Shown piece by piece: positions 41,070-49,157 of a DNA stretch of 53,375 bases. Under the pieces are notes generated by a model. That model ran no database searches. It saw only the letters and a list, made by a program, of their open reading frames with translations, and was not told where the DNA came from. A program made the position numbers and the translations under genes. The number at the start of each line of letters is the position of its first letter. Position 1 is the stretch's first letter. Source of the stretch: an uncultured Lachnospiraceae bacterium (GTDB taxonomy: Bacteria > Bacillota > Clostridia > Lachnospirales > Lachnospiraceae); assembly GCA_910578555.1 (NCBI GenBank), contig CAJTPS010000024.1, forward strand, positions 1 to 53,375, given 5' to 3'.

Positions 41070-42254
41070 ATGATCGTACAAAAGTATAAAGACATGCTTC
41101 AGGGCAAATCAGTCATCAGGCAGTTATCGGAGTTCGCTGTGGCGAGGGGCAAAGAGATCGGGTATGAGAATGTATTTGATTACAGTCTGGGGAACCCTTC
41201 TGTCCCCGCACCGCAGAAATTTACGGACACGATGATCGATCTGCTGCAGAACAGAAATCCTATGGAACTTCACGGCTACAGTCAGAGTCTGGGCATTCCG
41301 GCCGTGCGGGACAAGATTGCGGCATCTTTAAATAAGAGATTTGACATGAACTATACAGGGAACCATGTTTTTATGACCACCGGGGCGGCGGGTGCGATTG
41401 CCCATGCGGTGCGGTGCGTGAGTGAGCCGGGTGATGAGATCCTCACTTTTGCACCTTATTTTCCGGAATACGGTCCCTATATCAACCTGACCGGCGCGGC
41501 ATTAAAGGTGGTGCCCGCCGATACGGAGAGCTTTCAGATCAATTTTGAAGCATTTGAAGAGATGCTGACGGACAAGGTTGCGGCGGTTCTGATCAATACA
41601 CCCAACAATCCTTCCGGTATGGCATATTCTTCGGAGACGCTTCGCAGGCTGGCGGCGATCATGGAGGATAAACAGAAAGCATACGGACACGATATATTCC
41701 TGATTTCCGATGAGCCGTACAGAGAGATCGTGTTTGCGGGCGTGGAGGCACCGTATCCATCGAAATTCTATGCGAACACACTGTCCTGCTATTCTTTCTC
41801 CAAATCGCTGTCACTGCCGGGAGAGAGAATCGGATATGTGGCGGTGAATCCGTTATGCACGGATGCGGAACTGATCAGCACGATGTGCAGCCAGATTTCC
41901 AGAGGCACGGGACATAACTGTCCGCCGTCTATCATACAGCTGGCGGTGGCTGAGGTTCTGGATCTTACGGCCGACCTGTCGGTCTATGAGACGAATATGA
42001 ATATTTTATATCGCGAACTTACGGGTCTTGGATTCGAGTGTGTGAAGCCGGGCGGCACCTTCTATATGTTCCCGAAAGCATTGGAAGAGGACGCGGTCAG
42101 TTTCTGTGAGAAAGCGAAGAAATATGATCTGGTGCTGGTGCCGAGTAATACGTTCGGCGTGGACGGATATGTCCGTCTCGCGTACTGCATTGATACGGAG
42201 AAGGTGGAGCGCTCCTTAGAGGCATTTGGAAAATTTGTCAGGAGCGAGTATTAA
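41070..42254 (+). CDS. PLP-dependent class I/II aminotransferase
   Basis: This cytosolic fold-type I aminotransferase is 394 residues long from the ATG at 41070; an ATG at 41058 sits almost on the GGAAAGG and is less likely. Visible landmarks are the N-terminal YSLGNPSVP, the cofactor-site stretch TTGAAGAIAHA, NTPNNPSGM, the Asp-containing ISDEPYREI and the Schiff-base lysine Lys245 in SFSKSLSLPGERIGY. The C-terminal arginine region VRLAYC is also conserved. Family members act on aspartate or aromatic amino acids; the true substrate cannot be fixed from sequence. It follows the alpha-galactosidase by 120 bp and precedes uppP by 68 bp, with no obvious functional link. Confidence 0.93.
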   Translation: MIVQKYKDMLQGKSVIRQLSEFAVARGKEIGYENVFDYSLGNPSVPAPQKFTDTMIDLLQNRNPMELHGYSQSLGIPAVRDKIAASLNKRFDMNYTGNHVFMTTGAAGAIAHAVRCVSEPGDEILTFAPYFPEYGPYINLTGAALKVVPADTESFQINFEAFEEMLTDKVAAVLINTPNNPSGMAYSSETLRRLAAIMEDKQKAYGHDIFLISDEPYREIVFAGVEAPYPSKFYANTLSCYSFSKSLSLPGERIGYVAVNPLCTDAELISTMCSQISRGTGHNCPPSIIQLAVAEVLDLTADLSVYETNMNILYRELTGLGFECVKPGGTFYMFPKALEEDAVSFCEKAKKYDLVLVPSNTFGVDGYVRLAYCIDTEKVERSLEAFGKFVRSEY

Positions 42255-42322
42255 AGCGGACAGGGGATGAAATTGTATTTTGACTGCGATGCAGCCATCA
42301 TAAGAAAGGTATGGAAAGATAC

Positions 42323-43153
42323 ATGATAAGTATAATGGAAATTCTGAAGGCGGTTTTGTTCGGCATTGTGGAGGGAATTACGGAATGGCTGCCGATCAGC
42401 AGTACAGGACATATGATCCTGCTTAATGAGTTTGTGACGCTCGATGTTTCACCGGAATTCTGGGAGATGTTTCTGGTAGTGATACAGCTCGGAGCGATTC
42501 TGGCGGTAGTGATTCTGTTCTGGAATAAGATATTTCCTTTTCGCTTCGGGGAGAAGCAGGTGATACAGAAGGATATCTTCGTGCTGTGGTTTAAGATTCT
42601 CGTGGCATGCATCCCGGCGGCAGTGATCGGACTGGCATTTGACGATGTGCTGGATGCGCTGTTCTATAATCCGTGGTGTGTTTCAATCGCTTTAATTGTC
42701 TTCGGAATTGCGTTTGTCGTAATAGAGAACCGCAACAGGAATGCCAGCCCCAGGATTACGCAGCTTGGTCAGATCACATATCAGACGGCGCTTATGATCG
42801 GCGTATTTCAGCTTCTGGCGGCAGTCTTTCCGGGCACTTCCCGCTCGGGCGCGACGATTGTCGGTGCACTTATGATCGGCGTATCCAGAACCGTTGCGGC
42901 GGAGTTTACCTTCTTTCTGGCGATTCCGGTCATGCTGGGCGCGAGCCTCCTGAAAGTCTTGAAGTTCGGATTTGCTTTTACGGGTGCGGAGGCAGTGATC
43001 CTGCTGATCGGCATGGCGGTTGCCTTTATCGTGTCGGTGATCGTGATCCGTTTCCTGATGGGATACATCAAGAAACATGACTTCAAAGTGTTCGGCTGGT
43101 ATCGTATTGTACTGGGTGCGGCTGTCCTGCTGTACTTTGCACTGGCGGGATAA
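42323..43153 (+). CDS. uppP: Undecaprenyl-diphosphatase
   Basis: UppP/BacA dephosphorylates undecaprenyl diphosphate so the lipid carrier can be reused for peptidoglycan and surface polymers; it also gives bacitracin resistance. The 276-residue protein is almost all membrane helices and carries both family motifs: GIVEGITEWLPISSTGH near the N-terminus and PGTSRSGATI in the second half, whose Glu, His and Arg residues form the active site. The ATG at 42323 has GGAAAG 4 nt upstream. An ATG at 42311, 12 nt earlier, is in frame, but the nearest Shine-Dalgarno sits almost on it. The gene lies 68 bp after the aminotransferase and may share its transcript. Confidence 0.96.
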   Translation: MISIMEILKAVLFGIVEGITEWLPISSTGHMILLNEFVTLDVSPEFWEMFLVVIQLGAILAVVILFWNKIFPFRFGEKQVIQKDIFVLWFKILVACIPAAVIGLAFDDVLDALFYNPWCVSIALIVFGIAFVVIENRNRNASPRITQLGQITYQTALMIGVFQLLAAVFPGTSRSGATIVGALMIGVSRTVAAEFTFFLAIPVMLGASLLKVLKFGFAFTGAEAVILLIGMAVAFIVSVIVIRFLMGYIKKHDFKVFGWYRIVLGAAVLLYFALAG

Positions 43154-43246
43154 GATGTGGCGTAAATGGGCGTAATTTTGGCGTTTTTTGAGTCATTTCG
43201 TATAAAATACCGAGGGAAAGTGCAACTATTTGTTACAGATTGTTGA

Positions 43247-43275
43247 TTGACAGTACATCGGTATTGCGTTAAAAT
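43247..43275 (+). promoter_or_regulatory. Strong sigma-A promoter of the DUF6465-type gene
   Basis: A perfect TTGACA (43247-43252), a 17-nt spacer and TAAAAT (43270-43275, 5 of 6) predict a start near 43282 and a leader of about 95 nt. Confidence 0.85.
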
Positions 43276-43376
43276 CCCCATAGAGTCTAAAAGTACGTGG
43301 ACAGGGGACTTATGAAAAAGCAGTAATTATAACATTTGGAGTCCGGCGGATCGGGCATTGTGGAAGGAGAAGACTT

Positions 43377-43862
43377 ATGGCAGAAACAAAGAAAACAGCA
43401 ATCGTTAAACCGGTAGCGAAGGCAGTAGCAGCACCCGCAGATACAAAGACAGAAGAAATAAAGACAGCAACGGCAGCATCTGCAGTAAAGGCTGAACCTG
43501 CAGCAGAGCCTAAGAATGAGGAAGCGAAGAAGACGGCGAAGAAGACGACTACCAGAAAGACAACAGCAAAGAAAGCGCCTGCTAAGAAGACAGCGGCGGA
43601 GAAGAAGACAACAGCGAAGAAGGAAACGGTTAAGAAAGAGACAGCAGCAAAGAAAGAGGCAGTCAAAGCGACATTCCATCTGCAGTTTGCAGGGAAGGCA
43701 TACACCACAGATGAGCTGGTTAAGATTGCCATGGATGTGTGGAAATATGATCTGGATCAGAAGGAGAGCGATTTCAAGACAGTTGAGTTGTATGTGAAAC
43801 CGGAAGAGAACGTGGTGTACTATGTGATCAATGGCGAAGTGACAGGTAACTTCGGTATTTAA
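43377..43862 (+). CDS. Lys/Ala-rich protein with DUF6465-type C-terminus
   Basis: The 161-residue product has two parts. Residues about 1-98 are low-complexity Ala/Lys/Thr/Glu with many AKK and KKT steps, like histone-H1-type tails. Residues about 99-161 form a compact domain starting TFHLQFAGKAYTTDEL and ending NGEVTGNFGI, which I recognise as DUF6465, a family of unknown function common in Lachnospiraceae. GGAAGGAG lies 9 nt before the ATG. With a near-perfect promoter and a strong terminator it should be a highly expressed monocistronic gene. The tail suggests nucleic-acid binding or a flexible spacer, but the function is unknown. There is no signal peptide or membrane segment. Confidence 0.85.
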   Translation: MAETKKTAIVKPVAKAVAAPADTKTEEIKTATAASAVKAEPAAEPKNEEAKKTAKKTTTRKTTAKKAPAKKTAAEKKTTAKKETVKKETAAKKEAVKATFHLQFAGKAYTTDELVKIAMDVWKYDLDQKESDFKTVELYVKPEENVVYYVINGEVTGNFGI

Positions 43863-43905
43863 TTTACATATTTGTTCCATAATATAATAATATAATTAAG
43901 AAGAT

Positions 43906-43943
43906 AACGGTCGATTTAAGAAAGTCTTAAGTCGGCCGTTTTA
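43906..43943 (+). terminator. Terminator after the DUF6465-type gene
   Basis: A 15-bp stem, AACGGTCGATTTAAG (43906-43920) with CTTAAGTCGGCCGTT (43926-43940), has two wobbles and a 5-nt loop, followed by TTAAG after the closing TT. Confidence 0.85.
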
Positions 43944-44001
43944 AGTTGTACAGAGAAATTTACTTTTTAGATTTTTTTTATAAATATTTTCCATGGAAAT
44001 G

Positions 44002-44030
44002 TTGACAATGAAAACCTTAAGTGATAACTT
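44002..44030 (+). promoter_or_regulatory. Probable promoter of the hrcA operon
   Basis: A perfect TTGACA (44002-44007) is followed after 17 nt by TAACTT (44025-44030); GATAAC at 44023 is the alternative -10. The -10 is weak, but the position just before the CIRCE operator is the standard one. Confidence 0.55.
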
Positions 44031-44044
44031 ACTACTAGAAGATG

Positions 44045-44071
44045 TTAGCACTCTATCCGGATGAGTGCTAA
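44045..44071 (+). promoter_or_regulatory. CIRCE operator
   Basis: TTAGCACTC (44045-44053), a 9-nt spacer and GAGTGCTAA (44063-44071) match the CIRCE consensus exactly. This is the binding site of HrcA, the product of the next gene, so the operon is autoregulated and induced when HrcA loses GroE-dependent folding under heat stress. Confidence 0.98.
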
Positions 44072-44087
44072 CAACGGGAGAAATGGT

Positions 44088-45113
44088 ATGCAGTTAGACG
44101 AAAGAAAATACAAAATATTGCAAGCCATCATTCGCAACTACTTAGAGACCGGAGAGCCGGTAGGAAGCAGAACGATCTCCAAGTACACTGATCTGAACTT
44201 AAGTTCGGCGACCATTCGTAATGAGATGGCGGATCTGGAAGAGCTGGGATACATCCTGCAGCCGCATACTTCCGCAGGCCGTATTCCTTCAGACAAAGGT
44301 TATCGACTGTATGTTGATAAGATGATGGAGGAGAAAGAGCGGGAAGTGGAGGAGATGAAGGAGGAACTTCTGGAGAAGGAAGGTAAGATGGATCATCTCC
44401 TGAAGCAGGCGGCCAGGGTGCTGGCGGCCAATACGGAATACGCGGCGATGGTATCCGCACCCCAGTATCAGCGTAACAAATTGAAATTCATTCAGTTATC
44501 CCGCGTGGATATCAGCCAGATCCTGGCGGTTATCGTTGTGGAAGGGAATGTGATCAAGAATACAATGCTCACTGTGGAGCAGGAGATCAGTGACGAGACG
44601 CTTCTGAAGCTGAATATCCTGCTGAACACACATCTGAACGGGTTGTCGTTAGATGAGATTAATCTGGGAATGATCGCGGCGATGAAGCAGCAGGCGGGGA
44701 TACACAGCGACATTGTGGCGGATGTGATCGATGCCGTTGCCGAGGCGATCAGGGCGGATGAGGATCTGGAGATCTACACAAGCGGCACGAAGAACTTCTT
44801 TAAATATCCGGAACTGGCAGACCACGAGCGGGCGAGCGAACTGATTACCACGTTTGAGGAGAAACAACTCTTGAGCGAACTGGTGCAGGGTAATCTGGCG
44901 GATGAGAATAACACCGGCATACAGGTTTATATCGGTAACGAGACGCCGGTGCAGGGCATGAAGGACTGCAGTATCGTGACGGCGACGTATGAACTGGACG
45001 AAGGCATGAAGGGAACGATCGGGATTATCGGTCCCAAGAGAATGGATTATGAAAAGGTAGTTAAGAATCTGAAACTGTTAAAGAACCAGTTGGATGATTT
45101 ATATAGAAAGTAA
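44088..45113 (+). CDS. hrcA: Heat-inducible transcription repressor HrcA
   Basis: HrcA represses class I heat-shock genes by binding CIRCE. The ATG at 44088 follows CGGGAGAAATGGT and gives 341 residues; the frame is open upstream, but only through the CIRCE element itself. The N-terminal winged helix reads LDERKYKILQAIIRNYLETGEPVGSRTIS, followed by LSSATIRNEMADLEELGYI and the conserved HTSAGRIPSDKGYR. The C-terminal GAF-like region ends in the family block GTIGIIGPKRMDYEKV. It is the first gene of hrcA-grpE-dnaK-dnaJ, the usual Firmicutes order. Confidence 0.98.
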   Translation: MQLDERKYKILQAIIRNYLETGEPVGSRTISKYTDLNLSSATIRNEMADLEELGYILQPHTSAGRIPSDKGYRLYVDKMMEEKEREVEEMKEELLEKEGKMDHLLKQAARVLAANTEYAAMVSAPQYQRNKLKFIQLSRVDISQILAVIVVEGNVIKNTMLTVEQEISDETLLKLNILLNTHLNGLSLDEINLGMIAAMKQQAGIHSDIVADVIDAVAEAIRADEDLEIYTSGTKNFFKYPELADHERASELITTFEEKQLLSELVQGNLADENNTGIQVYIGNETPVQGMKDCSIVTATYELDEGMKGTIGIIGPKRMDYEKVVKNLKLLKNQLDDLYRK

Positions 45114-45122
45114 CAGAAAGGA

Positions 45123-45779
45123 ATGAGAGACGTGGCAGAGGAGAAAGATAAGCTGCAGGATGAAAACCTGAGCGAAGAGAATACGCCGCAGGCGGACGGG
45201 GAGACGGAAAATGCCGGAAGCGCAGAGACAGACGGAACGGCGAATGAACCGGGCAAAGCAGAAGAGGCGCAGCAGTCCAAAGAGGAAGTAAAGGAAGAGA
45301 AGAAAGACAGGAAGAAAAAAGAGAAAACAGATAAAAAGCAGGAGGCCCTGAAAGAGAAGATCGAAGAACTGGAAGACAGAGTCAAACGCCAGATGGCAGA
45401 GTTCGAGAATTTCCGTAAGCGGACCGAGAAAGAAAAGACTGCCATGTTCGAGACGGGCGCTAAGAGCGTGATCGAGAAGATCCTGCCGGTGGTTGACAAC
45501 TTCGAGAGAGGCCTTGCGGCTGTTCCGGAGGAGGAAAAGGGCGCAGGGTTCGCACAGGGCATGGAGATGATCTACAAGCAGCTTATGACAGAACTCGAGA
45601 ATATGGGTGTGAAACCGATTCCTGCAGTGGGTGAGGAGTTTAATCCGGACTTCCACAATGCGGTGATGCAGGTGGAGAGCGAAGAGTTTGATTCCGGTGT
45701 GGTCGCACAGGAATTGCAGAAAGGTTACACTTACCGCGACAGCGTAGTGAGACACAGCATGGTGGCTGTTGTAGGCTAG
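45123..45779 (+). CDS. grpE: Nucleotide exchange factor GrpE
   Basis: GrpE is the dimeric nucleotide exchange factor of DnaK. The product is 218 residues from the ATG at 45123, which has AGAAAGG almost touching it; the in-frame GTG at 45132 is better spaced and would give 215 residues. The N-terminal 85 residues are acidic then Lys/Glu-rich and disordered, longer than in many species. A coiled coil follows (about 75-130, RQMAEFENFRKRTEKEK), then the beta domain with the family signature near FNPDFHNAVMQVE and GYTYRDSVVRHSMV. It starts 9 nt after hrcA. Confidence 0.96.
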   Translation: MRDVAEEKDKLQDENLSEENTPQADGETENAGSAETDGTANEPGKAEEAQQSKEEVKEEKKDRKKKEKTDKKQEALKEKIEELEDRVKRQMAEFENFRKRTEKEKTAMFETGAKSVIEKILPVVDNFERGLAAVPEEEKGAGFAQGMEMIYKQLMTELENMGVKPIPAVGEEFNPDFHNAVMQVESEEFDSGVVAQELQKGYTYRDSVVRHSMVAVVG

Positions 45780-45785
45780 GGTACC

Positions 45786-45801
45786 ATTCTTTCGGAAGAA
45801 T
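45786..45801 (+). other. Small intercistronic hairpin between grpE and dnaK
   Basis: ATTCTT-TCGG-AAGAAT is a 6-bp stem with a tetraloop and no U-tract. It may mark mRNA processing or stability, as seen in other dnaK operons, rather than termination. Confidence 0.4.
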
Positions 45802-45858
45802 ACAGGTAACTAATAAAATTCTATATAAAGATATATATCATAACAGGAGGAAAAAATT

Positions 45859-47730
45859 ATGAGTAAAATTATCGGAATCGATTTGGGAACAACCAATAGC
45901 TGCGTGGCAGTTATGGAAGGCGGTAAGCCCACTGTCATTGCGAATACGGAAGGCGCAAGAACGACACCGTCTGTTGTGGCATTTACGAAGACAGGCGAGA
46001 GACTTGTGGGTGAGCCGGCGAAGCGTCAGGCGGTAACCAATGCTGATAAGACCATCGCGTCTATCAAGAGAGATATGGGTACGGACAGAGGACGGACCAT
46101 CGACGACAAGAAATATTCTCCGCAGCAGATTTCCGCTATGATCCTGCAGAAATTAAAGGCGGATGCGGAGAGTTATCTGGGTGAGAATGTGACAGAGGCA
46201 GTTATCACCGTTCCGGCCTATTTCAACGATGCACAGAGACAGGCGACCAAGGATGCAGGTAAGATCGCAGGTCTGGATGTAAAGCGTATTATCAATGAGC
46301 CTACGGCGGCGGCGCTTGCTTACGGTCTTGACAATGAAAAAGAGCAGAAGATCATGGTATATGATCTGGGCGGCGGTACATTCGACGTATCCATTATCGA
46401 GATCGGTGACGGCGTTATAGAAGTACTTTCCACAAACGGCGATACACGTCTGGGCGGCGATGATTTCGATCAGAAAATAATCGACTGGATGCTTGCCGAG
46501 TTCAAGGCACAGGAAGGCGTGGATCTGTCCAATGACAAGATGGCGCTTCAGAGATTAAAGGAGGCGGCTGAGAAGGCGAAGAAAGAACTCTCTTCCGCAA
46601 CGACAACGAATATCAATCTACCGTTCATCACGGCGACGGCTGAGGGTCCGAAGCACTTCGACATGAACCTTAGCAGAGCGAAATTTGATGAACTGACACA
46701 TGATCTGGTAGAGAAGACAGCGATTCCGGTACAGAACGCTATGAAGGATGCGGGTCTGACCAACGCGGATCTCGGTCAGGTATTGCTGGTAGGCGGATCG
46801 ACGCGTATTCCGGCAGTTCAGGATAAAGTAAAGATGCTGACGGGCAAAGAGCCCAGCAAGTCTCTGAACCCTGACGAATGTGTAGCGCTGGGCGCTTCTA
46901 TTCAGGGTGGTAAACTGGCAGGCGACGCGGGTGCGGGCGAGATTCTGCTGCTGGATGTTACGCCGTTGTCCTTATCCATCGAGACGATGGGCGGTGTCGC
47001 AACCAGACTGATCGAGAGAAATACCACGATTCCGACCAAGAAGAGTCAGGTATTCTCCACGGCGGCCGATAACCAGACAGCGGTAGATATTAATGTTGTA
47101 CAGGGTGAGAGACAGTTTGCGAAAGATAACAAGTCCCTCGGACAGTTCAGACTGGACGGTATCCCGCCGGCAATGCGCGGCGTTCCGCAGATCGAGGTTA
47201 CCTTCGATATCGATGCGAACGGTATCGTGAATGTTTCCGCGAAAGACCTCGGTACAGGTAAGGAGCAGCATATCACCATTACTGCAGGTTCTAATATGTC
47301 AGACGATGAAATCGACAGAGCGGTAAAGGAAGCGGCCGAGTACGAGGCGCAGGATAAGAAGAGAAAAGAAGCGATTGATACGAGAAACGAGGCTGATTCC
47401 TTCGTATTCCAGACAGAGAAGGCTCTTACGGAGGTGGGCGATAAGATCGACGCTTCCGAGAAGTCGAGTGTGGAAGCTGACTTGCAGGCAGTGAAGGATA
47501 TCTTAGAGAAGACGAAGGATCAGGAGATGTCCGACAGCCAGATCGACGAACTGAAGGCTGCAAAAGAGAAGCTGACCAATTCCGCACAGGCGCTGTTCAC
47601 GAAGATGTATGAGAATATGCAGCAGGCACAGGGCGGTCCCGATATGAGCAATATGGGCGGCGAAGCGCAGGAGAGCGCACAGGCCGGTCCGGCGGATGAC
47701 GTAGTGGACGGAGATTACAGAGAAGTCTGA
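45859..47730 (+). CDS. dnaK: Chaperone DnaK (Hsp70)
   Basis: The 623-residue ATP-dependent chaperone begins MSKIIGIDLGTTNSCVAV. All three Hsp70 signatures are visible: GIDLGTTNS, VYDLGGGTFDVSII and VLLVGGSTRIPAVQ. The substrate domain follows the linker near DVTPLSLSIET, and the tail ends DDVVDGDYREV. It lacks the roughly 24-residue insert in the N-terminal lobe found in Gram-negative DnaK, as usual for Firmicutes. AGGAGGAAAAAATT precedes the ATG. It lies 79 nt after grpE and 30 nt before dnaJ. Confidence 0.99.
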   Translation: MSKIIGIDLGTTNSCVAVMEGGKPTVIANTEGARTTPSVVAFTKTGERLVGEPAKRQAVTNADKTIASIKRDMGTDRGRTIDDKKYSPQQISAMILQKLKADAESYLGENVTEAVITVPAYFNDAQRQATKDAGKIAGLDVKRIINEPTAAALAYGLDNEKEQKIMVYDLGGGTFDVSIIEIGDGVIEVLSTNGDTRLGGDDFDQKIIDWMLAEFKAQEGVDLSNDKMALQRLKEAAEKAKKELSSATTTNINLPFITATAEGPKHFDMNLSRAKFDELTHDLVEKTAIPVQNAMKDAGLTNADLGQVLLVGGSTRIPAVQDKVKMLTGKEPSKSLNPDECVALGASIQGGKLAGDAGAGEILLLDVTPLSLSIETMGGVATRLIERNTTIPTKKSQVFSTAADNQTAVDINVVQGERQFAKDNKSLGQFRLDGIPPAMRGVPQIEVTFDIDANGIVNVSAKDLGTGKEQHITITAGSNMSDDEIDRAVKEAAEYEAQDKKRKEAIDTRNEADSFVFQTEKALTEVGDKIDASEKSSVEADLQAVKDILEKTKDQEMSDSQIDELKAAKEKLTNSAQALFTKMYENMQQAQGGPDMSNMGGEAQESAQAGPADDVVDGDYREV

Positions 47731-47760
47731 GAGCGAGGGTAGGCTTGGAGGATTATAAGT

Positions 47761-48930
47761 ATGGCAGAACAGAAACGAGATTATTATGAGGTGCTCGGTA
47801 TTGATAAGAATGCCGATGACGCCGCAATCAAAAAAGCATATAGAGTTCTTGCTAAAAAGTACCATCCCGATATGAATCCCGGCGATGCGGAAGCTGAGAA
47901 GAAATTCAAAGAAGCCTCCGAGGCTTATGCGATCTTGAGTGATCCTGAAAAGAGACGGCAGTATGACCAGTATGGTCATGCTGCTTTCGATGGTGCAGGC
48001 GGCGCGGGCGGATTCGGCGGTTTTGATTTCAGCGGCGCTGATTTTACCGATATTTTCGGGGATATTTTTGGAGATATCTTTGGAGGCGGCCGGCGTGGCG
48101 GCAGGAGTAACGGACCGATGAAGGGCGCGAATATCCGCACCACTGTCCGCATTGCTTTCGAGGAAGCGGTTTTCGGCGTGGAGAAAGAGATCGAACTGAC
48201 GCTGAAGGACGAGTGTACGGCGTGCCACGGAACCGGAGCGAAGCCCGGTACCAGCCCGGAGACCTGTTCGAAGTGCGGCGGCAAGAGCCAGGTGGTTTTT
48301 ACGCAGCAGTCTTTCTTCGGAACGGTCAGAAATGTACAAACCTGTCCTGACTGCCACGGCACCGGTAAGGTCATCAAGGATAAATGCCCTGATTGCAGAG
48401 GCACGGGATATATTGCAAATAAGAAGAAGATTCAGGTATCTATTCCGGCGGGAATCGGAGACGGCCAGTGTGTCCGCATCCGGGATAAAGGAGAGCCGGG
48501 CAGTAACGGCGGACCCAGAGGAGACCTTCTGGTGGAAGTGGTGGTAAACAGACATCCGATCTTCCAGAGGCAGGATGACAGCATATTTTCCACTGTACCG
48601 ATGTCTTTCGCGATCGCAGCGTTAGGCGGAGAGATCGTGATCGACACGGTGGATGGCAAAGTGATCTACGACGTGAAGGCGGGCACCCAGACAGACACGA
48701 AGGTACGGCTGAAGGGCAAAGGCGTTCCGTCACTGCGTAACAAGAACATTCGCGGCGATCATTACGTGACACTGGTGGTACAGGTGCCGGATAAGCTGTC
48801 ACATGAAGCGAAGGAACTGTTAAAGAAGTTTGACGAACACACGGGCGACACCCTGAATGCGGCTAAGAACGTTTCCGGCGGCAAAGCGGAAGAGCCTGCC
48901 GGCAAGGGCAAGAAGAAATTCAGAAAGTAA
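47761..48930 (+). CDS. dnaJ: Co-chaperone DnaJ (Hsp40, type I)
   Basis: The 389-residue type I J-protein stimulates DnaK ATPase activity and delivers substrates. It has the J domain with the HPD motif (KKYHPDMNPGD), a Gly/Phe-rich stretch (about 75-115, FGGFDFSG, FGDIFGG), and four zinc-binding CxxCxGxG-type repeats. These are CTACHGTG, CSKCGGKS, CPDCHGTG and CPDCRGTG; the second departs from the consensus in its last position. The C-terminal peptide-binding domains and dimerisation region follow. TTGGAGGA lies about 10 nt before the ATG. It is the last gene of the operon, closed by a hairpin terminator at 48956. Confidence 0.99.
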   Translation: MAEQKRDYYEVLGIDKNADDAAIKKAYRVLAKKYHPDMNPGDAEAEKKFKEASEAYAILSDPEKRRQYDQYGHAAFDGAGGAGGFGGFDFSGADFTDIFGDIFGDIFGGGRRGGRSNGPMKGANIRTTVRIAFEEAVFGVEKEIELTLKDECTACHGTGAKPGTSPETCSKCGGKSQVVFTQQSFFGTVRNVQTCPDCHGTGKVIKDKCPDCRGTGYIANKKKIQVSIPAGIGDGQCVRIRDKGEPGSNGGPRGDLLVEVVVNRHPIFQRQDDSIFSTVPMSFAIAALGGEIVIDTVDGKVIYDVKAGTQTDTKVRLKGKGVPSLRNKNIRGDHYVTLVVQVPDKLSHEAKELLKKFDEHTGDTLNAAKNVSGGKAEEPAGKGKKKFRK

Positions 48931-48955
48931 TGATAGAACAACGATTGATATGCAG

Positions 48956-48986
48956 AGCACACTCTTTTGAACGGGAGTGTGCTTTT
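48956..48986 (+). terminator. Terminator of the hrcA-dnaJ operon
   Basis: A 9-bp perfect stem, AGCACACTC (48956-48964) with GAGTGTGCT (48975-48983), has a 10-nt loop and is followed by TTT and a G-rich stretch. Confidence 0.82.
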
Positions 48987-49074
48987 GCGGTATGAAGGGT
49001 ATTTGCGTACAGGACTGCGGGACACTCCGTAGAATTTTCTGGTAAATTTTGCGGTTCCTTTTGGCGGATGAGTG

Positions 49075-49083
49075 TGCTATGAT
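49075..49083 (+). promoter_or_regulatory. Possible extended -10 promoter of the subtilase gene
   Basis: TGCTATGAT forms an extended -10 element (hexamer TATGAT 49078-49083) without a good -35. It would give a leader of about 70 nt. Confidence 0.4.
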
Positions 49084-49157
49084 GAGCATGAGAAATCAGT
49101 GACTTGTATTATCTTTAGCATAAATATTGCTGCACTATGATATGGAGAAGAACTACT

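Noticed and set aside
43516..43797. Arg-rich alternative frame inside the DUF6465-type gene
   Set aside because: It is the shifted reading of AAG/GAA-rich codons; the real frame has the ribosome binding site and a recognisable domain.
44061..44087. HrcA start at the ATG at 44061
   Set aside because: It lies within the CIRCE operator; the ATG at 44088 has the Shine-Dalgarno and gives the normal HrcA N-terminus.
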